Positions 42,532 through 51,165 of a DNA stretch of 64,000 nucleotides are shown one piece after another. Position 1 is the stretch's first letter. Each line of letters opens with the position of its first letter. Below the pieces are notes generated by a model. That model ran no database searches. It worked only from the letters and a program-made list of their open reading frames with translations, and was not told where the DNA came from. The stretch covers positions 3,658,001-3,722,000 of the forward strand of contig OZ244845.1 of the NCBI GenBank assembly GCA_965220775.1, written 5' to 3'. Made by a program: the position numbers and the translations under genes. This stretch comes from G963664835 sp965220775. Its GTDB lineage: Bacteria > Chloroflexota > UBA6077 > FW602-bin22 > JBCLEL01.

Positions 42532-42667
42532 TGCCGCGAAGTCCGCGTCGTCGCCTGGATGGAAGGGTCGAGCCGGCTTCCACCAGCGCGAGAGCGTAGC
42601 AGCAGCAAAACTCTATGGCGGACAGGCCCCAGTATTTTCGACCCTAAGAACAGTACGATTCAGATCA

Positions 42668-43423
42668 ATGCATCGATTCTTTGTTCCGGGAGCAGTTCTA
42701 TCCGGAAGTGAAGTCATTCTGCGGGAGAATCAGGCGCACCAGGTCAGCAATGTCCTGCGACTTCGATCCGGCGAGCATATCTCACTGTTTGACGATAGTG
42801 GATGGGAGTATCTAGTCCGTCTAGTCCGGGTGAATTCCTCACATTGCAGCGGCGAGATTGTGGAGCGCCGGCTGGCCGACAATGAGCCACGAGTCAAAAT
42901 CACGATCTGCCAGGCTCTGTTGAAGGGAAGCAAGTTCGATCTGATCGTCCAAAAAGGGACCGAGATGGGCGTCGCCGGGTTCGTGCCCGTGCTGTGCGCC
43001 CGGAGTGTGATGGGCGACATAGATCAAGCATCCAAGAAGAAGGCGGAACGCTGGCGAAGGATCGCGATCGAAGCGGCTGAGCAATCGGGGCGAAGCCGGC
43101 TACCTCTCATACATCCCGGAACGCTTTTCGCCAGCGCCTGTGAGCGGACACGCGGCTTGTCGCTGATCGCTTGGGAAAGCGAACGCGAGGTGGGTTTACA
43201 GTCGGTACTGGCGGAGAAAGCCGAGTTAACCTCCCCATCGGGCCGGCCGCTGTCGGTGAACCTATTCATTGGACCGGAGGGTGGATTCACATCCGAAGAG
43301 GTGACTATGGCAAGCGACTTTGGGATCACGCCGGTCAGCCTGGGGCCGCGGACTTTGCGATCGGAGACGGCGGCGTTGGCGTTCGCTGCCGTCGTGCTTT
43401 ACCATTTCGGGGACCTGGGGTAA
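42668..43423 (+). CDS. rsmE: 16S rRNA m3U1498 methyltransferase RsmE
   Basis: This 251-aa SPOUT-class enzyme methylates U1498 of 16S rRNA. The N-terminal PUA-like domain (HRFFVPGAVLSG) is followed by the knotted SAM domain, with LLKGSKFDLIVQKGTEMGV near residues 80-98, NLFIGPEGGFTSEEV near 197-211 and LGPRTLRSETAALAF near 225-239, all diagnostic. The ATG at 42668 has only a weak ribosome-binding site. mtaB follows after about 95 bp. Confidence 0.95.
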   Translation: MHRFFVPGAVLSGSEVILRENQAHQVSNVLRLRSGEHISLFDDSGWEYLVRLVRVNSSHCSGEIVERRLADNEPRVKITICQALLKGSKFDLIVQKGTEMGVAGFVPVLCARSVMGDIDQASKKKAERWRRIAIEAAEQSGRSRLPLIHPGTLFASACERTRGLSLIAWESEREVGLQSVLAEKAELTSPSGRPLSVNLFIGPEGGFTSEEVTMASDFGITPVSLGPRTLRSETAALAFAAVVLYHFGDLG

Positions 43424-43517
43424 AGTGCGAAAGGCATTTTGCCGACCAATGAGGTGGAGGATAATGCGCCGAATCTTCGGGCCGGGTATTCCAAATTTGT
43501 GTAAGAAGCTAACCTGA

Positions 43518-44858
43518 ATGAGCCATCGTTCAAACCGGCGGGTGGCGTTCACTACATTGGGCTGCAAGGTGAACCAAGCCGACACCGACCGATGGGTTTC
43601 AGAGCTACTCGATATGGGTTACGAGATCGTCGACTTCGACCGTCCGGCCGACGCCTATGTGGTGAATACGTGTACTGTTACACACGTGGCCGACCGGAAG
43701 AGCCGTCAGGTCCTGCGCCGGGCCCGTCGACAGAGTCCATCCGCGCTGGTGGTCGCGACCGGCTGCTACGCGTCTGTGGCGACGGCTGAGCTCACTCGGA
43801 TGGCGGAAATCGACCTTGTGATCGGCGGGGCGGATAAGGATTTGTTGGCCAAGAGGATTCACGACGCGCTCGAAGGAGAAGGCGAACAAACCGCGGAAAC
43901 ATCGGTAGGGGGCATCCGGCCTATCGGCGCCAGAACAAGGGCGTTCATCAAGATTTCAGATGGATGCAACAAATTCTGCACATTTTGCATAGTGCCTTAC
44001 GCCCGCGGGCGTGAGCGGAGCGTGCCGGCCGACCAGGTTATCGAGTCGGTGCGTCAGGCTTGCAATGAAGGTTACCGCGAGACGGTCGTTACTGCCGTCC
44101 ACATGGGGACGTATGGTCGTGAGCTGCGGCCAAAATTGTCTCTAGGGGAGCTCGTGGGGCGAATCCTAGCTGAAACGGAAATCGAGCGGCTGAGACTATC
44201 ATCGATAGAACCGGAGGACTTTGACCTATCGATGCTAAAGATGTGGTCTGACAGGCGATTGTGCCGTCATTTTCATCTGGCAATCGATAGCGGATGCGAC
44301 GCCACGCTGAAACGTATGCGTCGGCGATATACCTACGCGCAATACCGCGATCTTGTGGGAAATATCAGAAGCTGCCTGCCGGATGCGGCGATCACTACCG
44401 ACGTAATGGTGGGTTTTCCGGGAGAAACCGAGGCGGAATTCGAGGAGAGCTTTGCAAACATCGACGATCTCGCCTTCGCCGGCAGCCATGTATTTCCGTA
44501 CTCGCGCCGACGAGGTACCGCGGCCTGGCACTTCGGCAATGAGGTGGACCCTCACACGAAGAGCCAAAGAGGGAAGCGGATGATCGCCCTCGCTGAGAAG
44601 AACGCGAAACGGTTTCAGCGAAGGTTTGCCGGAGCCGAGATGCCGGTGCTCTATGAAGCGGCGGCGGGATCAATCAAAGAAGGTAACGATCGGTTGCTAC
44701 TGTGGGAGGGTCTGACCGACAATTATCTCAGGGTGGTCACACCAGCAGCCCGTCCCCTGGTGAACCAATTGGAACAAACTCTCCTTTATTTTGGCGAAGA
44801 TGGGTTATCAGGCGCACTAGTCGAGCCGGCCGTTGCATCTTCCGGGAGCCGACTTTGA
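43518..44858 (+). CDS. mtaB: tRNA ms2t6A37 methylthiotransferase MtaB
   Basis: This 446-aa radical-SAM enzyme inserts a methylthio group into t6A37 of ANN-decoding tRNAs. The N-terminal UPF0004 domain has TLGCKVNQAD near residue 13 with Cys16, NTCTVTHVAD with Cys52 and TGCYA with Cys83, three ligands of the auxiliary cluster. The radical-SAM motif CNKFCTFCIVPYARG begins near 150. A C-terminal TRAM-like region follows. The ATG at 43518 gives the family N-terminus. The stop TGA overlaps the TTG start of the HIT gene. Confidence 0.95.
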   Translation: MSHRSNRRVAFTTLGCKVNQADTDRWVSELLDMGYEIVDFDRPADAYVVNTCTVTHVADRKSRQVLRRARRQSPSALVVATGCYASVATAELTRMAEIDLVIGGADKDLLAKRIHDALEGEGEQTAETSVGGIRPIGARTRAFIKISDGCNKFCTFCIVPYARGRERSVPADQVIESVRQACNEGYRETVVTAVHMGTYGRELRPKLSLGELVGRILAETEIERLRLSSIEPEDFDLSMLKMWSDRRLCRHFHLAIDSGCDATLKRMRRRYTYAQYRDLVGNIRSCLPDAAITTDVMVGFPGETEAEFEESFANIDDLAFAGSHVFPYSRRRGTAAWHFGNEVDPHTKSQRGKRMIALAEKNAKRFQRRFAGAEMPVLYEAAAGSIKEGNDRLLLWEGLTDNYLRVVTPAARPLVNQLEQTLLYFGEDGLSGALVEPAVASSGSRL

Positions 44859-45205
44859 GCAATTCTGATTGCCTGTTCTGTAAGATAGTGGAAGGACAGA
44901 TTCCGGCCAACATCGTGGGGAGAAATGATGACGCTCTGGCGTTTACGGATATCAATCCGAAGGCTCCGACACACATACTGATAATACCGATAGAGCATAT
45001 CGACTCGGTTACTGACGTTCGACCAGAACACGCGAACGTTCTCAGCGAAATGTTTCGTCTGGCTAATGACCTAGCCAACCTGCAAGGCGTTAGTGAAAGC
45101 GGCTTTCGCCTCGTGGTGAACAACGGTCCGGACGCGGGCCAATCAGTGGACCATCTACATTTGCACCTATTGGCCGGCCGCAATATGACCTGGCCGCCGG
45201 GCTAA
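44855..45205 (+). CDS. HIT-family nucleotide hydrolase
   Basis: This 116-aa HINT-like protein hydrolyses purine phosphoramidates in its family. The zinc-type pair CLFC is near residues 6-9, followed by FTDINPKAPTHILIIP. The histidine triad DHLHLHLLAGR is near 98-108. The TTG at 44855 overlaps the mtaB stop (TTGA) and has GGGAG upstream. A longer in-frame start inside mtaB is rejected. The last residues (NMTWPPG) match the family's conserved end. Confidence 0.93.
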   Translation: MSNSDCLFCKIVEGQIPANIVGRNDDALAFTDINPKAPTHILIIPIEHIDSVTDVRPEHANVLSEMFRLANDLANLQGVSESGFRLVVNNGPDAGQSVDHLHLHLLAGRNMTWPPG

Positions 45206-45264
45206 TCCACGAGTCGATCATATCTAGCAAACGACGTCATACGACAACGACGAGGGTATCAAAA

Positions 45265-45414
45265 ATGGGAAAAAGGGAAAAACCGGGCCGTGCCGCCAAG
45301 AAACCCAAGAAATCTGCGAAGCTGGTTGAGATCAAGCCGCCTCCCGAGCCGATGACAGTCGAGGTAATCGGCAAGCGGCGCAAATCGCAGGCAAGAAGTG
45401 ACGAAGATTTCTGA
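45265..45414 (+). CDS. Small lysine-rich protein of unknown function
   Basis: This 49-aa protein starts MGKREKPGRAAKKPKKSA, followed by a Pro/Glu segment (LVEIKPPPEPMTVEVIGKRR) and a short acidic end (SDEDF). The charge is strongly positive, so it may bind nucleic acid. GAGGGT lies seven bases before the ATG. Lys/Arg-rich N-terminus plus a VEVIGKRRK-like core, together with the good ribosome-binding site, argue that it is a real gene. It lies 59 bp after the HIT gene. No family is recognised. Confidence 0.6.
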   Translation: MGKREKPGRAAKKPKKSAKLVEIKPPPEPMTVEVIGKRRKSQARSDEDF

Positions 45415-45645
45415 GTCGGAGTTGCGCTTTGTCTAACGATGCTAGCACGTGGGCTAGACCGCTCACCCGATCCCTGGATGTACCATCACTCCGATGGTCA
45501 CGTGTGCTTCCTGGGCTCTGCTGATGTCGATTGTGCCGGAGGTTGCCGAGCGTTCAATGGTGCCGATCAGAGTTTACATACCATCTACGTGGATCCGCCG
45601 GCGGCAACAACGGGAAGTCCATCGAAGATCTAGAGATTCTTAGTG

Positions 45646-46866
45646 ATGTCTTCTTTCGAGAATGCAAGGTCTACGGCTGAGCTGACACCGTTTCGGCGCA
45701 ATCCAGGACGTTTGGCGTGGACGATCCTCATAATGTCATTTCTGGTTTTCCTCGGTCTTTTGGCGACGGTCCAATTCGCAATTCGTACCTACCGTGCAGA
45801 AGCAGTGGTTAGGCAGGATGTTACGATCGAAGTGATTCGAGGCACAACGCTAATACGTCCGTTCGCAAGCGCCAGCGAATTCGAGGCGTCCACTCACCCG
45901 CAGGTGACTGAAGGAGACGCAATTCGGACAACAGAAAGATCCGAAGCGGTCTTATGGTTGTTCGACGGAAGCAACGCCCATCTCTGGCCAAATTCCAACC
46001 TGCTTCTAAATGAGATACAGAAATCGCGCTTCGACTCCCGCAAAGTTGAGATTGTGATGAGTCAGCAAAGTGGAAATATCCGGTACGAAATCGCGCCCTT
46101 AACGACCAATGAGCGTACATTCGTCGTTGAACTGCCCGAAGGGCAAACGATCCTTCGGGAAGGGAGCTACTCTATCCTGGTAGGACCAGAGCAATCAGAA
46201 GTGTCTGTCCGGCTGGGATCGGCAAGTGTTTCAGCAAACGGCCAGGCGATCGAACTCCTCGCCGGCGAGAGATCCATAGTCCGCTCTGGCGAACCGCCAA
46301 GCGTTGCCTTGTCGGCAGCTCGCGACCTAGTGACAAACGGAGACTTTGGCCGCGGATTGCAAGGGTGGCAGATAGGCAACCGTGCAATAGAAGACAACAA
46401 ACCCGGAACTGTATCACTAATTCTCGAGGATGGGCGACACATCGCCGTGTTTGAACGACGCGAGTCGAACCGCCATGGGGAAACGTTCATCCACCAACAA
46501 CTGGATGTCGATGTTCGCGATTTCCAATCACTGAGGCTGTCCCTCGACGTAAAGGTAATGAAGCAAAGTTTATCGGGAGGGGGTTGGGTTGGCTCAGAAT
46601 ATCCGGTGATGGTGTTGGTTCGTTACCGAGACGCTTTTGGCAGCGAAAACACTTGGTTCCGCGGTTACTATATCCACAACGACGAGAATCATCCGGTCAC
46701 TTCTGGGCAGTCGGTGACGGCCGGTGGTTGGCGCTCAGACACCACGGAACTGTTCAGCCCTCAACACGTGTTTCCAAAGCCGACACACTTACTTTGGGTT
46801 GAGGTCCAAGGGAGCGGATGGGAGTATCACGGCGCCGTCACGGATCTTCGGATTATCGCAGAATAG
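45646..46866 (+). CDS. Membrane-anchored FecR-domain protein
   Basis: This 406-aa protein has a single N-terminal membrane helix near residues 24-47 (AWTILIMSFLVFLGLLATV). The outside part has a FecR-like domain (about 85-225, with EGDAIRTTERSEAVLWLFDG and a repeated beta pattern ending LLAGERSIV). A C-terminal beta-sandwich-like segment (NGDFGRGLQGWQIG onward) resembles carbohydrate-binding modules. Family members sense or bind extracellular ligands, but FecR-type signalling needs an ECF sigma factor that is not here. The ATG at 45646 lies one codon after a GTG. It converges on relA. Confidence 0.75.
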   Translation: MSSFENARSTAELTPFRRNPGRLAWTILIMSFLVFLGLLATVQFAIRTYRAEAVVRQDVTIEVIRGTTLIRPFASASEFEASTHPQVTEGDAIRTTERSEAVLWLFDGSNAHLWPNSNLLLNEIQKSRFDSRKVEIVMSQQSGNIRYEIAPLTTNERTFVVELPEGQTILREGSYSILVGPEQSEVSVRLGSASVSANGQAIELLAGERSIVRSGEPPSVALSAARDLVTNGDFGRGLQGWQIGNRAIEDNKPGTVSLILEDGRHIAVFERRESNRHGETFIHQQLDVDVRDFQSLRLSLDVKVMKQSLSGGGWVGSEYPVMVLVRYRDAFGSENTWFRGYYIHNDENHPVTSGQSVTAGGWRSDTTELFSPQHVFPKPTHLLWVEVQGSGWEYHGAVTDLRIIAE

Positions 46867-46916
46867 GCGTATCGACTCTTCACCGGCGGACAAAAGGGGC
46901 TCAACTCTCGGCTAAG

Positions 46917-49196
46917 TCATCCTTTCTCGGCTGCGGACTTTCTCTCCGGAGTGTCGCGGCTAATATTCAGGACGCTGCGCACACCTTCAAGGCGACTCAT
47001 CACCCGGCCAAGTTGAGCTATGCTTGAGACGTCAAGAGTAGCGCGGATAATGGCAGTGCTGTCCGGACGTGTACCGACATCGGCAGAGCTCATGTTTATA
47101 TGTTCCTCGGCGACGACAGCGGATACGTCTCGCAACAAACCGGGGCGATCCCAAGCTTCGATCCTGATGCTAATGGGAAAGACCTGTTGGCGGGTATTTC
47201 CCCATTCCACGCCGATGAGACGATCTGCCTCGACCGAGGAGTGTACGTTCGGACAGTTCGACCGATGGACGGTCACCCCGCGTCCGCGGGTGATATAGCC
47301 TATGATCTTTTCGCCCGGAACTGGGTCGCAGCAGCGCGAGAGACGGGTTAGCAGACCGCCAACACCGAGTACCTGAATGCCCTGACCGGCTAACTCGCGC
47401 GGCGCTTCGCCGCCGACTTTCAGATTATCGTCGTCGGTTGACTCAGCTGTGAGAAGCTTTGCTACGATTGCGTGCGTACTGATCTCACCAGTTCCGAGGG
47501 CAATATAAAGCTCATCCAACTTTTCCAGGTGGAAAGTCGGAAGAACTTCATCGAGTCGATTGGTCGAGATGCTCATTCGGGACAGCGCCTTCTCGATCTG
47601 CTCACGTCCGCGCGCGAGACTCTCCTCTCGCAACTGGCGCCGGAACCACTGACGAATCTTTTCGCGGGCGTGGGCCGTCTTGACATAGTTCAAGGAGGCG
47701 TTTAGCCAATCGCGACTGGGCTCCTTAGGCCGCTTAGAAGTGACAATCTCAACCACGTCACCATTTTGCAGTTGGTAATCCAGCGGAACCAGCCGGCCAT
47801 TCACGCGGCATCCGACGCATTGATGACCTATATCGGTGTGTATACGATATGCGAAGTCAATTGGAGTCGCACCCCGCGGCAACTCGCGAATCTCGCCTTT
47901 CGGAGTGAACACATATACTTGGTCCCGGAGGACATCGCTCTTGAGCGACTCGACAAACTCAACCGCACCTACCGATATCTCCTGCTGTGCCTCGAGTTGC
48001 CGTCGGATTGAAGTGATCTGACGGTCAAACTTTTCATCCCCAGTTCGACCTTCCTTGTAACGCCAATGCGATGCGACGCCGAACTCAGCTTCGTAATGCA
48101 TCTCGACGGTCTTGATTTGGACCTCCAGCGCCTTCGCCTGTGGTCCCAAGACGGTAGTGTGCAAGGAACGATAGCCGTTCTCTTTTGGCATCGCGATGTA
48201 GTCACGGAAGCCGGTTCCGCCGACCGGAGTTGGGATGGGTTTCCACGTGGCGTGAACAATCCCAAGAACTGAGTAGCAATCAGTGTATTGCCCCTCGGCG
48301 ATCACTCTGAGGCCATTCAAGTCGTGGAGCTGAGTCGCCTGCAATCCAGTGCGCTCGGATTTCTGGAAGATGCTATAAAGGTGCTTGGGTCTTCCTACAA
48401 CCTGGCACTTCAGGCCGGCTTGATCGAGTTCCTGTTTCAAACCTCGGGCAGCTTCTTTAATGTAGCGCTCCCGTACACCTCGACGTGTGACCAGAAGGCG
48501 GCTGATTCGCCGATAGGCGGCCGGATTCATGTGCCGGAAGGCCAGGTCTTCCAACTGCCACTTTAGCTGTCCGATACCCAACCGAGCCGCTAAGGGCGCA
48601 TATATATCCATTGTCTCCTGAGCAATGCGTCGACGCCGATCTATAGCGAGCGCGTCAAGTGTCCTCATGTTGTGGAGTCGGTCTGCCATCTTGATGAGAA
48701 CAACTCTGATGTCATCGGCCATAGCGAGCATCAGCTTGCGCAGGTTCTCGGCCTGATTCGAGTGGACTGGGGAATGTTGAGCCGGGCTGTCAGTTGAGGA
48801 AGCTAGCGTGTCGATTGCATCGAATCTTATGGTCGTCAACTTGGTCACGCCGTCCACTAGCTTCGCTACTTCCGAGTTAAACTCCTTACGTAATGCGTCC
48901 AGGGTAATGGAGGTATCCTCCGGCACGTCATGGAGAAGCGCCGCGGCGATAACGTCGCCATCGCAGCGAAGATCGGCGAGGATTCTGGCAGTTTCGATGA
49001 CGTGTACTACGTAGGGTTCACCGCCGGCGCGGGTCTGGCCGGCGTGTGCTTCCGCGGCCAACTTCAGGGCACGGCCTATCGTGGAGCAAGCCTCTTTTGG
49101 CAGATAGCCGGACACCCGATCTTGCAGCTTTGTACCGACGCTTTCGACCAATTCAGAGGCATCGTTGGCATCAACGGCCGAGGATCGAATGGCCAC
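46917..49196 (-). CDS. relA: Bifunctional (p)ppGpp synthetase/hydrolase (RelA/SpoT)
   Basis: This 759-aa cytosolic enzyme makes and degrades (p)ppGpp in the stringent response. The HD hydrolase domain is near residues 45-190, with HVIETARI and ALLHDVPEDT, so hydrolysis should be intact. The synthetase domain is near 230-360, with FRDYIAMPKENGYRSLHTTV. A TGS domain (VYVFTPKGEIRELPRGATPI) is near 420. A Cys-rich linker (RCCDPVPGE) and a C-terminal ACT domain follow. The GTG at 49196 has AGGTG upstream. It has its own promoter and is the only RelA-type gene here. Confidence 0.95.
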   Translation of the reverse strand: MAIRSSAVDANDASELVESVGTKLQDRVSGYLPKEACSTIGRALKLAAEAHAGQTRAGGEPYVVHVIETARILADLRCDGDVIAAALLHDVPEDTSITLDALRKEFNSEVAKLVDGVTKLTTIRFDAIDTLASSTDSPAQHSPVHSNQAENLRKLMLAMADDIRVVLIKMADRLHNMRTLDALAIDRRRRIAQETMDIYAPLAARLGIGQLKWQLEDLAFRHMNPAAYRRISRLLVTRRGVRERYIKEAARGLKQELDQAGLKCQVVGRPKHLYSIFQKSERTGLQATQLHDLNGLRVIAEGQYTDCYSVLGIVHATWKPIPTPVGGTGFRDYIAMPKENGYRSLHTTVLGPQAKALEVQIKTVEMHYEAEFGVASHWRYKEGRTGDEKFDRQITSIRRQLEAQQEISVGAVEFVESLKSDVLRDQVYVFTPKGEIRELPRGATPIDFAYRIHTDIGHQCVGCRVNGRLVPLDYQLQNGDVVEIVTSKRPKEPSRDWLNASLNYVKTAHAREKIRQWFRRQLREESLARGREQIEKALSRMSISTNRLDEVLPTFHLEKLDELYIALGTGEISTHAIVAKLLTAESTDDDNLKVGGEAPRELAGQGIQVLGVGGLLTRLSRCCDPVPGEKIIGYITRGRGVTVHRSNCPNVHSSVEADRLIGVEWGNTRQQVFPISIRIEAWDRPGLLRDVSAVVAEEHINMSSADVGTRPDSTAIIRATLDVSSIAQLGRVMSRLEGVRSVLNISRDTPERKSAAEKG

Positions 49197-49244
49197 TCGT
49201 CCACACCTAGCTGTTTATGGTAATACGATGATGACTTGGGCTAG

Positions 49245-49273
49245 AGTATACGTTTTATCAACTTTACGTTCAA
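49245..49273 (-). promoter_or_regulatory. Predicted sigma-70 promoter of relA
   Basis: On the minus strand TTGAAC (49273-49268) and TATACT (49250-49245) lie 17 bases apart. The start would be near 49238, with a leader of about 42 bases. The -35 equals that predicted for glnA. Confidence 0.6.
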
Positions 49274-49554
49274 TGAGGCGAATTGGTGCACCAAGGGCTG
49301 TCGGTTCTTAGATTCCCGCCGGATCCTTATGGACAACGACCAATTTGCGGCTCTTACAACCAACAGATAGGTGATTTGTGATTGCCAAGAGGCACCGAGA
49401 AACGAAGATTAACGTTCCTTCCCCGAACAATCGATAAACGCTCACAACCAAAAACGTAACAGTTCAGATTTGGGTGTAATTTGTCCTGCGCGTTTGCAAA
49501 TTGTGATCGAACAAGGACCGTAGGTTGTGGCGGAACTGCCCATAGGACTCAATG

Positions 49555-50640
49555 TGGCACGGGTGCGCCGGCAGCCCCTCCCCTGGATTCCGGCCCCGTA
49601 TCGGGGTACGGGGCATGCATTCGATCGCCGGAATCGACCATGGCCTTGCGAAGGCCACATAAGAGGATGAAATGGGGCGACGGGTGAGTTTTTTCCATCG
49701 TCTGGTGGCCTTACCCCTCCCCACACCTCCTGGATTCCGGCCTTCGCCGGAATGACGAATGGGGGGCCGGATTGGCGAAGGGATGCGGCGAATGGCGAAT
49801 GACAGGCTGCCGGAGCGGTCTATCCCGGATCGTAGTCCGGGACATGCTTTCATAGCAATCGCTCATGCCGGCTGGCGCCGCCACACCAAGGTATGAAAAT
49901 TAGGGTGCATTGGTTGGTGGGAGAGTTCTAGCGTCATTGCCACAACCCGCACCTCCCCTCTGGATTCCCGCCTTCGCGGGAATGACGAATTGAGGGGCCG
50001 GAATGACGAGATCGCGGAATGGAGGGGTTCAACCGCGCGCTCGAAGGCCGCGTAGGCGCATTTTCGTACGAATGACGAGTGCGAGGGGATTACAACGGAC
50101 GCCGGCATGACGAGACCAACGGTCGTGACGGGAACCATTCATCCCGGATCGGAGTCCGGGACATGCTTTCGTACCAATTGCCCATGCCGGCTGGTGCCGG
50201 CACACCAAGGTAGGAAAAGCGGGAGTTGTGGTTTGGTACAGCGAATTGGCGCGGCGGATTCTGCCACACCCCACCCCGACCCCAGCGGGGGACAAGCCCC
50301 TCGCCTCGCGAAGTCTTCGACCGCGCTACATTTTCTCATTCCGCCATCGACCATCGGTCTACAATTCGGCACGCTTCGCCGGTGGAGAGCCGGCATCGAG
50401 GTTGATTGGAGGGCACATCCCGGATCGGAGTCCGGGACATGCTTTCGTACGAATGACGAATTCGGTGGCGGGAACCATTCATTTTCGCACCAATCGCTCA
50501 TCCTGGCCGGCGTCGGCACACCATGGTGTGAAAATCGAGGTGTCGATAAGTGGAGTTGTTTGCGGGTCATTTGCCACCCGTACACCTCCCCTGGATTCCC
50601 GCTTTCGCGGGAATGACGAGAGTGGGGATCTGTTCTCGTA
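49555..50640. repeat. Mosaic palindromic repeat block 3 (largest)
   Basis: About 1.1 kb of repeat modules. They include GCCCCGTATCGGGGTACGGGGC, two GATTCCGG-type or GATTCCCG-type hairpins followed by GAATGACGA, CCCGGATCGG-AGTCCGGG three times, GGCTGGCGCC or GGCTGGTGCC stems, the CCCCAGCGGGGG hairpin with the long form CTCGCGAAGTCTTCGACC, and CGGTCTACAATTCGGC. Several modules are duplicated within the block. No open frame here looks like a real gene. The 300 bp to its left (49274-49554) hold only the relA promoter and nothing else recognisable. Confidence 0.85.
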
Positions 50641-50769
50641 CCAATGACACTCACGAGACTGGTCCCCCTAAATCCGAAACTTACCCAAAAACGGCTCGAC
50701 TTGACGAGTACCACTTGGGGTCCGGCAAGATGGAGGGAGAGTCGGGCGTTCGAATATTGATTGGCGGAG

Positions 50770-50970
50770 TACTGAGGTCGAATTAGAAGGTACGACTCGC
50801 TGACGAGGAGCAAGCCGGCGAGGACAACCGGGCCTGTCGCATCCAACCTCTTGTTGATTTGCAGAGCTAGACCGACGATTGCTGACGGGGCTAGAACGAG
50901 CCCCTGTTGTGCCGCGCGACGCAAGTTCCCCCGATAACGCCGCGAGTCAAGAAAGCGAAGAACTAATTCG
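50770..50970 (-). pseudogene. Second half of a frameshifted membrane protein
   Basis: Read without a start codon, the frame gives VELVLRFLDSRRYRGNLRRA followed by AQQGLVLAPSAIVGLALQIN and later VVLAGLLLVSESYLLIRP. That is a charged loop and one or two membrane helices in good, non-random composition. It lies directly after, and in another frame from, the small ORF 50947-51159. The reading then runs into spacer and repeat DNA. I treat it as the C-terminal half of one protein broken by a frameshift, either a true mutation or a sequencing error. Confidence 0.4.
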
Positions 50971-51159
50971 ACAGAAGACGAAGGCTCCCGCTCCGAGTGC
51001 GGCTAATCCGGCAGCGAAGACAAAGGCCGCCGTGGCGACTGGGTGAGATGGATCAGCGCTGAGGATCATCAGGCTTAACAACACTAGATCACCGACGAAC
51101 GCCGATTCAAAGCCAATGATACAAAAGGGATCCCGGCGCCTATGGGCCGGCTGGCCCAC
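50947..51159 (-). CDS. Small membrane protein at the end of the VWA operon (likely frameshifted)
   Basis: This 70-aa product has a helix pair (AFVGDLVLLSLMIL, then VATAAFVFAAGLAALGAGAFVFC). The GTG start is six bases after the stop of the double-VWA gene. The stop comes abruptly, but a neighbouring frame continues in the same membrane-protein style. The pair probably forms one membrane protein of about four helices. No family is recognised. Position suggests a partner of the VWA/DUF58 operon. Confidence 0.45.
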   Translation of the reverse strand: MGQPAHRRRDPFCIIGFESAFVGDLVLLSLMILSADPSHPVATAAFVFAAGLAALGAGAFVFCRISSSLS

Positions 51160-51165
51160 CGCTAA

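Noticed and set aside
45439..45633. 64-aa open frame between the small lysine-rich gene and the FecR-like gene
   Set aside because: No ribosome-binding site, no convincing composition and overlap with the expected leader of the next gene.
50139..50760. Repeat-side extension of the frame after 50770
   Set aside because: The C-terminal part is repeat DNA, and only the first part has protein-like composition.
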